Assembly: GCA_022453515.1 (NCBI GenBank)
Contig: JAJNNY010000026.1
Span: 372,001 to 436,000 of the forward strand
Direction: 5' to 3'
DNA length: 64,000 nucleotides
From: Astrocystis sublimbata
Taxonomy: Eukaryota > Ascomycota > Sordariomycetes > Xylariales > Xylariaceae
Below, one piece after another: positions 22,480-34,871 of this stretch. The notes under the pieces were generated by a model, which saw only the letters and a program-made list of their open reading frames with translations, was not told the DNA's origin and searched no databases. Position 1 is the first letter of the stretch. The number at the start of each line of letters is the position of its first letter. The position numbers were made by a program, and so were the translations under genes.

Positions 22480-24119
22480 CTTGATGATTTATCGTGATTC
22501 GATGTGGCAATTTCAAAAAGTTTGACCTGCTCTACACCGGGTAGAGGCTCGCATTGACTATGGTTGTTGTTTCTAAACTTGTTTGAGATGGTGGTTCCCT
22601 TGGACGGAGCCACGGCTTGATTGGCGGTAAAGTATTGAGCCGGTTTCTTTGAGCTGTTACCTAGCTTCCTGCTGGTGGCTCGAAAGTTATTGCTTTGAGC
22701 TTGCCACTAAGCTGGTTGTTTCTCCGATCTTGCTGCTTTGGGCTTGTTGATTTGAGCTTTCGTCCTGCCTTAAGGCTTGTTGGTTCGTGTAAGCTGAAGT
22801 GTCCGAAGGGATAACGAACTTCCTACCTCCGAGTAAGCAGCAGATAGATAAGACCGACCATTCAAGGATGTGAGGAGCTCTCGTTCACCATGAGCCGTAA
22901 GGGCCACGTGCTAGCGGAAATGTTTTATCATGTGGTATCTCCGTGCTGCATCTTCCAAGTGCAACGAGCACTGCGGTAAATCCAGCAATGTGGCTTCCTC
23001 GCCCGCTTCAATCACATTGAGCGAATTACTAAACCATCCTCCACCTCTCATGTTCTTCTAGCGTGTTTCAATCGTTGTCTCCGCACCGGGGCATCTTTTC
23101 GATGTCTATGTAGTCAGTGCCTCCTGACTATCGCGGTAGCACGACGACCGAAGGCGCGGGACGCGGCATTGCAGACAAACACAACGGCCGAAAAACGTCC
23201 CACAGGAAACGGTATGAGCCAAGGGAAGCTACATGCCCTCAAAGCCCAACCTTATGCATAGATCAGCTGTCTGTGCGTCCTAACTATTCGGTCCATCCAA
23301 TCCATTCGTTCACCGACAATTGCGAGAACGTATGATGGCGTGCTGAAGGGCCCGGCAGCTCCAGCAAGGGCGAGGGGGCCATTGCGGTGCAAGTCGTGGC
23401 TCAACCGTTTTTGGTGGTTGTATCAATGCCGAGTCTTGTACCCGTCGTGATGGGTAAGAAGGCGGAGAAAGCACATAGCTACTCCCGGCATCTGGGTCCA
23501 GCCAGCCAGGTAGAGGCAACAAGCCGATGATCCGTTGATCCGGTTCGAATAGCTTGCATTTCGATCCTATGAAATCAGTCAATCGTATCGGGCTTGATTG
23601 GCATGATTGCTCGAATGTAGGGATATAATTATATATTTGCGAATTTTGCAGTGTTACCAAATAAAGTGGATTTTTTTCACGATGCTTATAGAATTGCTGG
23701 ACCTAAACTTTATATGAGTCAACTCTAGCCGATTGTTCGTACTCCCAGTAGTCGGTACGACATTATTAGGCGTGGCAGTGTGATACAATTCATCAGACAT
23801 CTGCGGTGCATCGTCTATCGACGTTTTACGTGCGTAATTTGGACGACCTGGGCCTGTGAAAGAGCCACACTGTTTGTGGCCCTATCGGCGCGGCAAGCCA
23901 ACCATTTTCTTGCTCTTGGGCATGATACAACATATGGGGTGGTAAGCTTCGGACACATATTATCACTCGCGAGGTAGATGGTCAATCAGTATACTTTGTC
24001 GTCGCCTAGTGCGGACATGAGCTAGGAACCCTAAGCCCAAAGCTACTTCCGATGACACTGGGTTGTCGAATATTTTGTTATATGATGCAAAATGGTGCTC
24101 GCTATGCTCGAATCTATCT
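22480..24119. other. Intergenic, dioxygenase promoter / lipase 3' flank
   Basis: About 1.6 kb without a recognisable gene. Between 22620 and 22800 the sequence is rich in degenerate GCTTG-type repeats. Short frames here show no family signature. Confidence 0.5.
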
Positions 24120-26590
24120 TTAGTTCATAGTCGCCTCGTGTATCCCATTCGTCTCTGCTATGCTCTGCTCTGGTGCCTCGGTCATGTCGAGGAAGCCATC
24201 CTCCACGGCGGTTTCATCGATTTCTGCTTCTGTCGTCTCCTCATCTGTGTTATTTGTGCGCAGGAGGCTTTGCAAGTCATCTTCGCTGATGATGCTCTCA
24301 ATGCTACCTCGTCTGGCGCTTGACCGAGTATTGCGCCTTCCCTGCTCAATTAAACGCTCTATCTTCAATCTGTTCTCGATGAACTTGAGTTTCGGAAATG
24401 CACTTTGTTGGCCTTCGTGCAGCATACGCGCGAGACGATGTTGATCTGGATCTGCTAGAACCTTCCAAATGTCTGACAATTGCGACTGCGGCCAGATTGT
24501 AATTGTACCGCTGAACTGCTGCAGCCACAACTGAGACCAGTCCTGGCCAAGTGGGCGAGGCAATAGTTCGAGATGCTTCAACACCTTCAGCCATTTGTTG
24601 AGATCCAGTTTAATGAACTGCTCTGCAGCAGAACCAAGAAAGCCGCCCCGCCAACCGCGACCTTTTCGGTGAGTAACCGGAGATCCCACCGTCCCCCTGA
24701 TGAGAAAAAGAACAATGATATATGTGGGTTTACTTGGCTGACTATAGTGAAGTTGACATTGAAATGAAGGTTGAGCGCCTTGATTGGAATATCTGTTCTC
24801 AGGCTTCCGTCTTTCCACTGTGCAAGGGTGTTAGTCATTCAAATACCGTAATTGACAGAGTTTGGTGTGAAACGCAGAGAGGACTACAAACCTTGTGACC
24901 AAATGAATACGGAACCAGGGTGTCGCCTTTTTTCATCATGAGCACGACAGGGTTCAGGATTCCCGGAACGGCAGCACTTGCCAATACGGCAGACCAAATC
25001 ACACAGTCGGGTGACGTAAGATAATTACACAGGATAGTGGGCGAGTGAGGATCAGCCGGGACGCAGGAAACATTCAAAATCCGCCCAGTTCTTTCATATG
25101 CTTCTCTGAATGTCATCGACCCGCGCGACCACCAGCTAGCCTGGCGTGCCCAGTCGACAGAATCAAACCTCGCTCCGGTGCTCCACCACCTTGGGAACCA
25201 CGTAGTAATAGGCTCGGAGCAAGCCTTGATATTGTGAGCGAGGGCGGGGACGAGTAGTTGCTTCAGCTCCTCGTTCGTTCGAGTCGCCACTAGAGCAGCC
25301 ACCAGAGCACCTCCGCTCGTGCCCGTGATCACCTCGGGGACGAGGTCTGCTTCCAGCAGCGCCTTTACCACACCAAAATGATAATATGCAAACGACTGCA
25401 ATGTCAACAGTTAGTGAAATGGTCCCTTAGTACCCAGATGGATATGACGAGGGGTCAAATTTTGCGATGCTTACAGCTCCTCCGGATAGACACAGTGCTG
25501 TCCGGCCGTAGTTGGCGTGCATCCTTTTGAACAGAGCGCGCTTCTCATCTAAGGGTAGCTGTCGCGAATTCATCAAGAAACGAGTGCTTCTTTCCACTGC
25601 GTATCAGGTTAGCCAGCCTAGCCAAAACAGGCTGAAATGAGAGACAAGAGCCATCCGACCTTCATCTATGAAATGCTGCACCAAATTCTTGGTGCCGTAG
25701 TAGGTCTGACTGTATAGCCTGGGGTTCTCGACACCCACAAAATTGTTCTTGACGCAAGCCTCTGTTAGAGCTTTGAGAGTCTCGACCGCTTGCTTGCTCC
25801 CGCCCCCCGAAGCCGACTCCTCCGCTTCTTGCTCGGCCGCTTTCCGATGCTTGCGAATCTGCTCGTACACTCGGCGCACAGTTTTGGAGTCGTAGTAGGC
25901 GTATTCGTTCTCTTCCTTCCATTGCTCATTGCCTAAGTAGGCGTCCAGATTTTTCGCAGCACGCACCCAGTCGTTGTATTTACTCGTGGCGCGCACGGAG
26001 CGCCGCAGCCTCTCTCGCTTCCCAGTCCAGGCTATGTAGTGTTCGTAAAGAAAAATGTAAAATCTCGTGGCGATATAGGCAATGCCGAGGCCAATGATCC
26101 ATAGCACTACAGACAATAGGAACGGCCACTTCAATATGCCATAGAAATAGCCCTCGCGGGTTTCGTCTACGGTGCGACGACCGATGCTGATCTTCTTCCT
26201 CTTCTTCCTACTGCGACGTCGATTCTTGACTTTCTCGTTCACGGGGGCCCAGTCGTTCTGGGCGGTGATGAACATGCGGCTTTGCGAGCCATTGGGGTGG
26301 ATAGACTCAGACGAGGCTGCCGCATCGACAGAGACAGAGCGAGTATAGTCGAACCCAACTAGGCTCTGGTCGGTCGGGCTTCGTGCAGCTGATGTCGATG
26401 CATCGTCGGCGGAGGGCACGGGGTCGGGGGCGGAGAGGGCCTGGGCAAAGGCGGCGAGGTGCTCGTCGGAGAGGAACTGGCGGTCGATGTCGGGGAGAGT
26501 GGTATAATCGAAAGACTCTGGCGGGTAGCCGTAGTTGTGGTGTGGCTTGCCGGTGACGAGGGACAGCATTGATCGTTTGCTGGTGGCCAT
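24120..26590 (-). CDS. Patatin-like phospholipase / TAG lipase, frame broken by one base
   Basis: Membrane-associated patatin-domain lipase of the fungal Tgl3/4/5-like group, acting on neutral lipids or phospholipids. Exons are 25660-26590, 25475-25596, 24892-25395 and 24120-24817. A membrane helix (FLLSVVLWIIGLGIAYIATRF) lies near residue 155. The patatin domain follows: oxyanion loop CLSGGA, nucleophile Ser in GTSGGALVAAL, and catalytic Asp in WKDGSLRTD. Homologs I recall read FFFSSRGTVGRPVTHRKGRG here. In this sequence the frame slips by one base at a run of five G in the transcript, near 24692-24697, between FFFSS and TVGSPVTHRKGRGWRGG. With one extra base the protein would be about 751 aa and collinear. 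Either an assembly error or a real mutation explains it. The C-terminus is Glu/Asp-rich. Confidence 0.85.
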
Positions 26591-28217
26591 GTTGAGTGGT
26601 GAGGTCGGTGGTCAGGGGCGAGCAAGAGCAAGCATGGCGAGAGAAGATCTCGCCAGCGGAAGCGACCGTCACTGTCTACCGTCTACCAGAGACCATCGAG
26701 GAGGTGAAGGAGGTATGTCCCGTGCTCGTGGTGTGCTCTCGTAGCTCTCGTAGCTCGCGTGGTCCCTTGATCTCGTGCTCCTGTGGTCCCGTGCGGATGC
26801 GCATTCGCATGGATGGGCAGGCAAAAAGAAGCTGAGGCTGATAATTGAGGCTGATGTTCGATACTACCTTGGCTCGCTTGCCAACTATGTTCGACGGCGA
26901 TAGGAATTCGAGCGCAGCTTATCATCTAATAAGGTGAGGTTTGTAGGGACCAGCGCTGGATCGGAAGGCCCAATGGTTGGCTGCAGGGATGTTGTTGGGG
27001 AAGTATTGGAGGGCGGAAACTCGGAGTCGGAATACACAGGCACGACAGGCACCTTACCACCTATCCGACGTCATTTGCGCGCCCTCGCCTTCGAGGCTAG
27101 TACAGTCCCGTCATAGCGCCGACTCCCCAGAGCAACGTACAAACACCTCTCTCACTGCTGCCTCTTAAGGTACATGTAGGTAGGTACCTGCCGAGGTATT
27201 CCCCCAAAACGCTGCCTTTTGGGTACGTCTGCATATCGTACCGAAAACGTATTCCGTCTCTTCTTCAGGATTCTATCGCCTTTATGTCTTATAATAGATG
27301 GGTTGATTGTCGTGTGCTGTCTGATTGGATTCTGCAATGTGCTTCCTACAGATCGTGTGAAGAATCATTGGCTGTGTACTTGGGCAGGAGCCCAGAATGC
27401 AGGTGGTATCGTGATTGTTTATGTACCTAATTGGTAGATATGCTCAGGTTGAGATCTGGAAAGTTGATATCCAGACACTAACACGTGCAGAGAGTGTGGT
27501 TATGGTGAAAAATGGATGCAGCCTCTCTAGCAGACCATGTCTACTTAAGTAGTAGTTGTACCTATCACCTGAGCTGTGCATACATTTGTACATAACGCTC
27601 ATCTGAGCAGACATCCATTGGGCCTTTGCGATCTATCTAGGCTAGCATTGTGCTATGCAACCGGAGGAAATCCAACTGCCAGAGTGTATTGAGACTGTAT
27701 TCGAAACAGTCACGTGCGCAAAACGCGTAGAAGCTACGCATGGCTAACAGTCCCATATCCCATTACTTTCCGAGGCGAGAAGTTGGAGTTACATGAGGCA
27801 TGGACGTTCCAAAGCAGCTAAGGCAAGGATTGCCATCAAGTCACTAGTTGCCGCTCGGTACGTTGTGCACTTTGGCATCGTTGCCCTTTTCAAGGAGGGA
27901 CCGGTCGTAGACTCAGAGGTGGCCTATTGGGTTGCGCCACATTCGGCACTGCGACTGTCGTCCTCCAGGTCGCGAGGTCAATGTTATCGAGATCGAAGAT
28001 GTTTAGAAAGGTTTGGCATTTGGCATGATTGCCTCTAGTCGTCGACTCCATTAAAACACCCCCGTAAGCCTAGCCAGAGTTGAGAAACAAGCAAGCTGCC
28101 ACTTATAAAAAACTCCATATGTGCGTACAGTTCCCCTATCCATCGTCCGCATGTTTCTGTTATAAGTGAGCACCCGTCAGATAGGTATTAGTGCTGAGAT
28201 GTAGAATGCGGTTGCTT
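26591..28217. other. Intergenic, lipase promoter / SAR1 3' flank
   Basis: About 1.6 kb. It includes a TCTCGTAGC-type short repeat near 26739-26757 and TAGGTACC-type motifs around 27175-27190. I recognise no gene. Confidence 0.5.
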
Positions 28218-29220
<1,003 letters not shown>

Positions 29221-30312
29221 CTTGGCGATGAACCGCTTGTGCTGGGATATATCGCAATGCTAGATAGAATCAGAATTTCGAATGTCGTCGATAGCAAGTT
29301 TCGGTTGAGATGGGCAAGCAAGTGTTCCAAGGTTGCAAGTGATGGACGACGAGGGATGATGCTAGCGTTGTTTGGTAGCACTGGATCAGGTAGCTGACCT
29401 CAGGTCATCAAACAACCTCCAGGGCTTACTTAGAGGTACCCAGGTACCCAACCCGAGCCAACCCAATATGTCTGACATGGGTGCCTGAGTGGCTGTTTCA
29501 TTAGCGCTAGCCTCTAGGGGCAGCTCGAGCAACGAAGACGGCACTTGCCACCTGGTCTTGCCACCTGTCCAAGCACCCATGATCACGCCCGCCACGCAGT
29601 AGATGTTCTAAGTACCCTATGTACCTCCCACCTATAAGTCTTGGATGCATCATGGATTTATTGTTCAATGGATTGGAATGGCGATATTGAACTGCACACT
29701 TCAAGGTTAGGGCCAAGTGGCCGGTTGACCCCAGGGAGGCCAGCTGACCTCACGGAACACGCTACAAATAGCACCTCACTACAGTATCTCTCACACATGC
29801 TAAGTCAATTTCATATATGGATCCATGGGAAGTACGAACTCGACTTGGAGAAGTTGGAGCTGACTTCACGGACTAAATCGACGTGGCATCATGCACAACC
29901 TCGTTGTCACTAAAGAGGAGATACGACAAGATAGGTAGGGACCTGTGTGTTCAAATCAATCTTCCATACTTGTACCAAGTAGGTATGCTGTAAATATATG
30001 TTTCCCAGCGCCAACCAAATGCTAAATGTGAATGTGCCTTTGCCTTGCCTTCCCATTTGGTATCTTGTGACCACCCCCGAATCGAGTCCACTCCTCGTAA
30101 AATGACCACCCAGAACAAAAGGAATTCGTAAACATGATATGATGCAAGTAATAAACCAGAAATATGTACATTCGAAGAGGCTCTGTAGTGCAAGGATGCA
30201 AAAATGCAAAAATGCTGGACGCCGCTTATCAACGATATGCTAGAAGGCCCTGATATATACACAATGGGCGATGGTACCCATGTCATTCGATAAGGGAGGG
30301 GCGCCCTTGAAT
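29221..30312. other. Intergenic, SAR1 promoter / DUF2457 3' flank
   Basis: About 1.1 kb without a recognisable gene. It has a GGTACCCAGGTACCC segment near 29434-29448. Confidence 0.5.
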
Positions 30313-32592
30313 TTAAATGGACAGGACATATTGATCCGGGTTGTTTTTCCCGGCCGAAAGTAAGCCTATCTCTCTCATCCGTTCGGCGCCTTTGCCCGGT
30401 TGAGGCCGCTGCTGGGGAAGCTGGCCTTTTCGCGCCTTGTTATTGTGCTTCTGGAGATATTTCTCCTTGAACTTCTCTCGTCGGCGTTGGCGTTTTTGCT
30501 CCAGGCCTTTGACGATGTCTATAGCACCTCGTATATGACCTCCGGCCCCGGCATGGCCGCCGGGCGCCACGGTCTTGCCAGTGCGGCGCTGGTTCTTTAT
30601 GTGTTGAGGGAAGATGGCCGGGGCTCTGGGAAGAGACTTCGTGTGGGTGAGCCCAGGGCGAAAGGCCAATGTCTTGAACTGGACCTCCTGACATTGTCCG
30701 CCTTGGACCAGCGAAGCTGGAGGAGATCGCACGGCTCGGCCAGGCGGCGGCGGCGACAACAACGGCCGACGAGGGGATTGTCTGTCGAAGAGGCGTCTCG
30801 GAGAGCGACCTCGAGCTTTGGGTGGTGGGGACCGATACCGTTTGGGCGACGTGTGGCCAGGCTTCTTTTTCCGATGGTCACCATCAAATTCCCTGGCGTG
30901 GTGGATGTCTTCTAATGATCCGTGAATCCAAACCTGCTCGTCGCTGTCGTGGCCACGTCTGTGTGGATCCATCTCCTCGTCCTCGGGCTCTGAAGTGGGA
31001 AAACTAGGGTCAATGTCTTGCGGGATGAGATGGAGCTTCTCCCGCCGCTTCACCGCCATACAAGAAATGTAGGCATTCTCCAGAACACGATCCTCATCCA
31101 GGGTACCACACACAAAGTCGGTACTGTCAGGAAGCTCAGGAGTACCAGGACGAAATTTAATCCGGTTCCGTCTCTCTCGAAGTCTCTTGGCCGAGTTGGG
31201 CCGTTCCGACGACGACGAGTCGGACTTTTCCTCTGCCGAGGAACGACGAGAGAGCATCGTGCCGTTTGGCAGTCGAAGAGCCAAGCCGGTACTCGGTGTC
31301 CAGAGTTGCAGGTCGCCGTCGTCCTCGTCATCCGAGTCTGCGAAACCGATCTCGTTATCGGTCTTGTACCCGTCGGACCCATATTCAGACTGGACATCAG
31401 AGTCTTCGGCTTCTGCGTCTTCATCCTCGTCCTCATCATCATCGTTCGTCGAGTCAACATCTTCTTCAATGTCCAAATCGACCTCGTCATCATCTTGTTC
31501 TCTCTCCGCCTCCTCCTCCTCCTCCTCTTCTTCAAGCTCCTCTTCCTCGGCCTCTTTCCCTAAACGACGAATCTCATTCTCTTTGCGCAAAGTGTCATTG
31601 ATGGTTAGCCGTGCAGATGTAGGCGGAAGATTTTGGCGAATCCAATCCTCCTGTACAGGTTCATCACTTGCGAATTCGTGAAATCGAGATGACTCCGTGT
31701 TGAGATCATGGGCATCAGCTGTAAGATATTTAGATGGCCGAGGCGTTACAGGACTTGCGCTGGCAGTTCGATGGTGCCGAATGCGGGTCGCTGAAGGAGA
31801 CCGATACTTGCGGTTCGTAGCAGGGGAAACAGCCCTCCGTATCGTCGGAGTCTCGACCGATGACGAAATGCATTGCTGCGGTTCGCTCCGAGGCTGCTCA
31901 ATCCGAAGCGAGGGTTTTGCAGGACAAGCAAACTTGATGCAACTCTTGCGTTGTGGTGTTTTCTGAGCTATGGACGCAGCATCTCCAGCAGGAGGCTGCT
32001 CTGGGGATTTCTTCGGTACGGGCTTAGGGCCACAGGCGAAAGAGATGCAGCGTTTCTTCTCAGGAACCTCAACGGTAGAGCCATTTCGTTCGGTGCTCGT
32101 TCGCGAGTGGGCTGTGCCTAATGCAGGTGTAGTCTGCTTCTCAGAGGAAGCAGTAATTCCTCGCTTTGCATCGAACAAACCACCATTCAACTGGGCCAGA
32201 GAGACCATGGGCGGTGGTGGACTTGGAGTGCTCGTGCGGGCGGGGCTAGTAAGTCCAGTGTCGCTGGTAAGGTCGGCAGTCGATGCAAGGCTGACGTTAC
32301 TGTTCATGGACCGTCGTCGTGTGGGCGAGTTTCGATGAGGCTTGATGTCCTCGCTCTCCTCGCTGGTACGATGGAGAGCTCTTGTCAACAAAGATTCAGA
32401 ATGATCGGCGATTTTTGGAACAACGGTCCTCTTGAACTGACTCCTGGCAGAGTTCAGGTCGAATCCCAAGTCTGGCGGCTCGTCTGCATCAACAACTACG
32501 TCGTCATCCATCATGTTTTGTGATTGTGCCCCATGCGATGTCCAAGCCAGGATATTCGAAAGACCCCGGTCGTTCGCCCTTTCGTTCGCCAT
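30313..32592 (-). CDS. Conserved fungal DUF2457 protein, acidic and Arg/Ser/Pro-rich
   Basis: Unknown function. The frame is intronless and gives 759 aa from the ATG at 32592. The upstream extension to 32667 lacks an ATG start (GTG only), so I excluded it. Residues 315-340 (STRFHEFASDEP-like segment followed by LTINDTLRKENEIRRLG) fit the DUF2457 core as I remember it. This is followed by a long Glu/Asp tract (about residues 350-415) with near-continuous acidic repeats. The C-terminal third is basic and rich in SPxR motifs (SPKRYRSPPPKARGRSPRR), followed by a Lys/Arg-rich helix. The overall composition suggests a mostly disordered nuclear protein, which is inference. The family assignment is from memory and not searched. 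Confidence 0.75.
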   Translation of the reverse strand: MANERANDRGLSNILAWTSHGAQSQNMMDDDVVVDADEPPDLGFDLNSARSQFKRTVVPKIADHSESLLTRALHRTSEESEDIKPHRNSPTRRRSMNSNVSLASTADLTSDTGLTSPARTSTPSPPPPMVSLAQLNGGLFDAKRGITASSEKQTTPALGTAHSRTSTERNGSTVEVPEKKRCISFACGPKPVPKKSPEQPPAGDAASIAQKTPQRKSCIKFACPAKPSLRIEQPRSEPQQCISSSVETPTIRRAVSPATNRKYRSPSATRIRHHRTASASPVTPRPSKYLTADAHDLNTESSRFHEFASDEPVQEDWIRQNLPPTSARLTINDTLRKENEIRRLGKEAEEEELEEEEEEEEAEREQDDDEVDLDIEEDVDSTNDDDEDEDEDAEAEDSDVQSEYGSDGYKTDNEIGFADSDDEDDGDLQLWTPSTGLALRLPNGTMLSRRSSAEEKSDSSSSERPNSAKRLRERRNRIKFRPGTPELPDSTDFVCGTLDEDRVLENAYISCMAVKRREKLHLIPQDIDPSFPTSEPEDEEMDPHRRGHDSDEQVWIHGSLEDIHHAREFDGDHRKKKPGHTSPKRYRSPPPKARGRSPRRLFDRQSPRRPLLSPPPPGRAVRSPPASLVQGGQCQEVQFKTLAFRPGLTHTKSLPRAPAIFPQHIKNQRRTGKTVAPGGHAGAGGHIRGAIDIVKGLEQKRQRRREKFKEKYLQKHNNKARKGQLPQQRPQPGKGAERMREIGLLSAGKNNPDQYVLSI

Positions 32593-33514
32593 CGTGATAT
32601 AGTCAAGAAAAATAAAGTGATGATTTGGAGGAGGTAGGTTGATAGTGGCCGAGCTTCTCGCTTTCACGGAAACCCCTCAGTTGCGGTTCCTTCGAGAACC
32701 ACACAATAATATGGCACAGCTATGAGCTGATGCCAGCTGTGAAAAAGATGAAGCTGTATTGCTAGTGGGCAGTATGCAGGCTTCGATTCCTGATTAGCAG
32801 AAGCGCATTCCCGTGTGTCCCTAGGGACCGTCTTGCTATAACAGTATCACCATAATGATTGTTTGGAGTTTTGCGAGTCGGGAGCCAAGAGTTGATATAA
32901 GTAGATATATGAGCCGCAGTATTTGGTCTGGCAAGGCAACAACGGAAGTTTGAATAGGCAGTTGGTCAAGTTGAGAGAATGACGAACGCCCTGGCAGTTA
33001 AGTCAAGCCAGACGTCCACGTATGGGAGGTACCTGAGTGCCTGATTAACTGAGCAGGTCTTGGACAGGCTTGGCCGTCACTAAGCCGGGTCTCAAGTCAA
33101 GTGGCGCAAAAGGGATCTGCAATGAATCCCGAAGTGGTCGACTGTGCCGTTGGCTGCCAAGGACAGCAGCGCGACAGTGCTAAAGTGCACTAGGCGCCGA
33201 CAATCTGAGGAAGTTGGAGATTTCTGCAGCCAAGAGGAGGGAATAGGGGAAGGAGGGAGGGAAAAATGTTCTTTGTTGTAAACGTAAATAGCGAAAAAGA
33301 AGCGCCCGCCCGGGAGATGAGCAGGTGGGAGACTGAGAGTGGCGGGCAAGGCACCGGCTTGGACTTGTCGGTGGGAAGCGAACCAGGGCAAGAAAACCTT
33401 CCCGTATGAATCAGATGCTAGGCACTTGTGATACTTAATACCTCGACTGGGTCGGCATGTACATGATGTATGTATGTATGTAAGACTAACAACTCGGATG
33501 AAGTCACAGTGTAC

Positions 33515-33532
33515 TGTACGAGTACTCGTACA
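33515..33532. repeat. 18-base perfect palindrome
   Basis: TGTACGAGTACTCGTACA equals its own reverse complement. A 14-base core copy, TACGAGTACTCGTA, recurs at 34313-34326, and a diverged version (TGTACGAGTACATGA) occurs near 35203-35217. Confidence 0.85.
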
Positions 33533-34460
33533 CACCACGCATGGTGGGCTCTCTTGAATTTTTTTCCCTCTTTCCCACCTCAGCGGTCAGATTAACTCAT
33601 GGGTACGTACTGAAATAGTCCATAAAATGCTCAGGGCTAAGGGGAGCGAGGGGAGTAACGAATGGGCTTAGTCTGCGGCACCTCGAAACATCGAATCAAA
33701 GAAACAACGGCGCCCACACCGACAACTGGTATGAGATGGCCGGACAGGGAACGGCGCAAAACTACCCAAGTTGGTGTACCTACCTAGCGGGCTAACTATA
33801 CAGTCATTCAGTAGATCGAACATACTGTGCGAGGCGGTATGTGTCCAGGCATGTTGTCGAGGTTGTCTCCCCCTAGACTATCGAGTACGACAAAGGTTAG
33901 CAGCTCCCGATGCCATGTCTTTCTACGAGTACTTGGCCCATCGGTAGTCGGTGGGGGCGCAGAGGCGAAGGGCAAAGACAACCTTGAAAGTTCCCAGATT
34001 TCACGTGCGGTCATTACTTACTTACCTACCTTACCTTAGTACTACGAGATAGTGTTTCCACAATCCACATGCCCGAAAGAGGGAGCTCTATGCAAGCCGC
34101 TATGCTACCCAGATATGTACAGGGCTGGCGGCGCCCAGCTCGCCAGGTTCTGCCCATGTTGCATGCCCGTTCTCGGTCGGCTCGCAAGTAGTCCCTTGCT
34201 AGCCTGAGAGAGACACGCTCAACACGTCGTCCTGTTGATGAACTGTCGACTGTTACATCTCGCTCGGCAAGCTTCGAATCGGCAGCGCCCTCTGCCAACA
34301 CTCCGATGGAAGTACGAGTACTCGTATGCGCTCTTGTCCGCTCTGCCACTCGCCCAGCACCATGACCGTTAACTGTTAAGCTTCCACTAACACCCAAGCC
34401 GCATGCAGCCTTTCCTAATAACGACAGATTGCACAGCAAATTGCCCAAGCGCGGCTAATC

Positions 34461-34500
34461 AGGGCTTGGAAAGGCTTGGAAAGGCTTGGGATGGCTTGGA
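34461..34500. repeat. Four tandem 10-base units, AAGGCTTGGA type
   Basis: Four consecutive 10-base units vary only at the first three and last bases. No gene overlaps it. Confidence 0.85.
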
Positions 34501-34834
34501 TAATCTTGGCTCGGAAAGACGCTAGGCATATGGTCCAGGGTGAATGAAGGGTCCAAAATCCCTTTTCACCATGACATCCGATCGGAAATGATTGGTGGGA
34601 AGTCGACGATTGCTTGCAACCTTGACACGCTCGAATGGCAGCTCATACACTAACCCATTGCGTCGACGCTGTCCAGGATGTACTATTAGTATTTCGATCC
34701 AGCGCGAGCCCCCGATCTCGCTCCCACTCGACCACTGTACGGTACTATGTTGGTGTGCAATCTAACTTCATTTTCTCGACATGCGCCGAGCTAATAGAAT
34801 AAGCCGTGTTGCTTACTTATGGAATGTTTGTGTG

Positions 34835-34838
<4 letters not shown>

Positions 34839-34870
<32 letters not shown>
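34839..34870. repeat. (GT)n dinucleotide microsatellite
   Basis: An uninterrupted GT run of about 16 units in the gene-poor region. Confidence 0.9.

Positions 34871-34871
<1 letters not shown>

Noticed and set aside
24699..24735. A 37-base GT-AG intron that would fix the lipase frame
   Set aside because: Shorter than any credible fungal intron and would remove conserved residues (NPHISLFFF).
30400..31681. Plus-strand Ser-rich frames of 110-180 codons
   Set aside because: Antisense shadows of the Glu/Asp and Arg tracts in the DUF2457 gene.
32593..32667. N-terminal extension of the DUF2457 protein
   Set aside because: The extension begins with GTG and the first ATG is at 32592; no evidence for non-ATG initiation.
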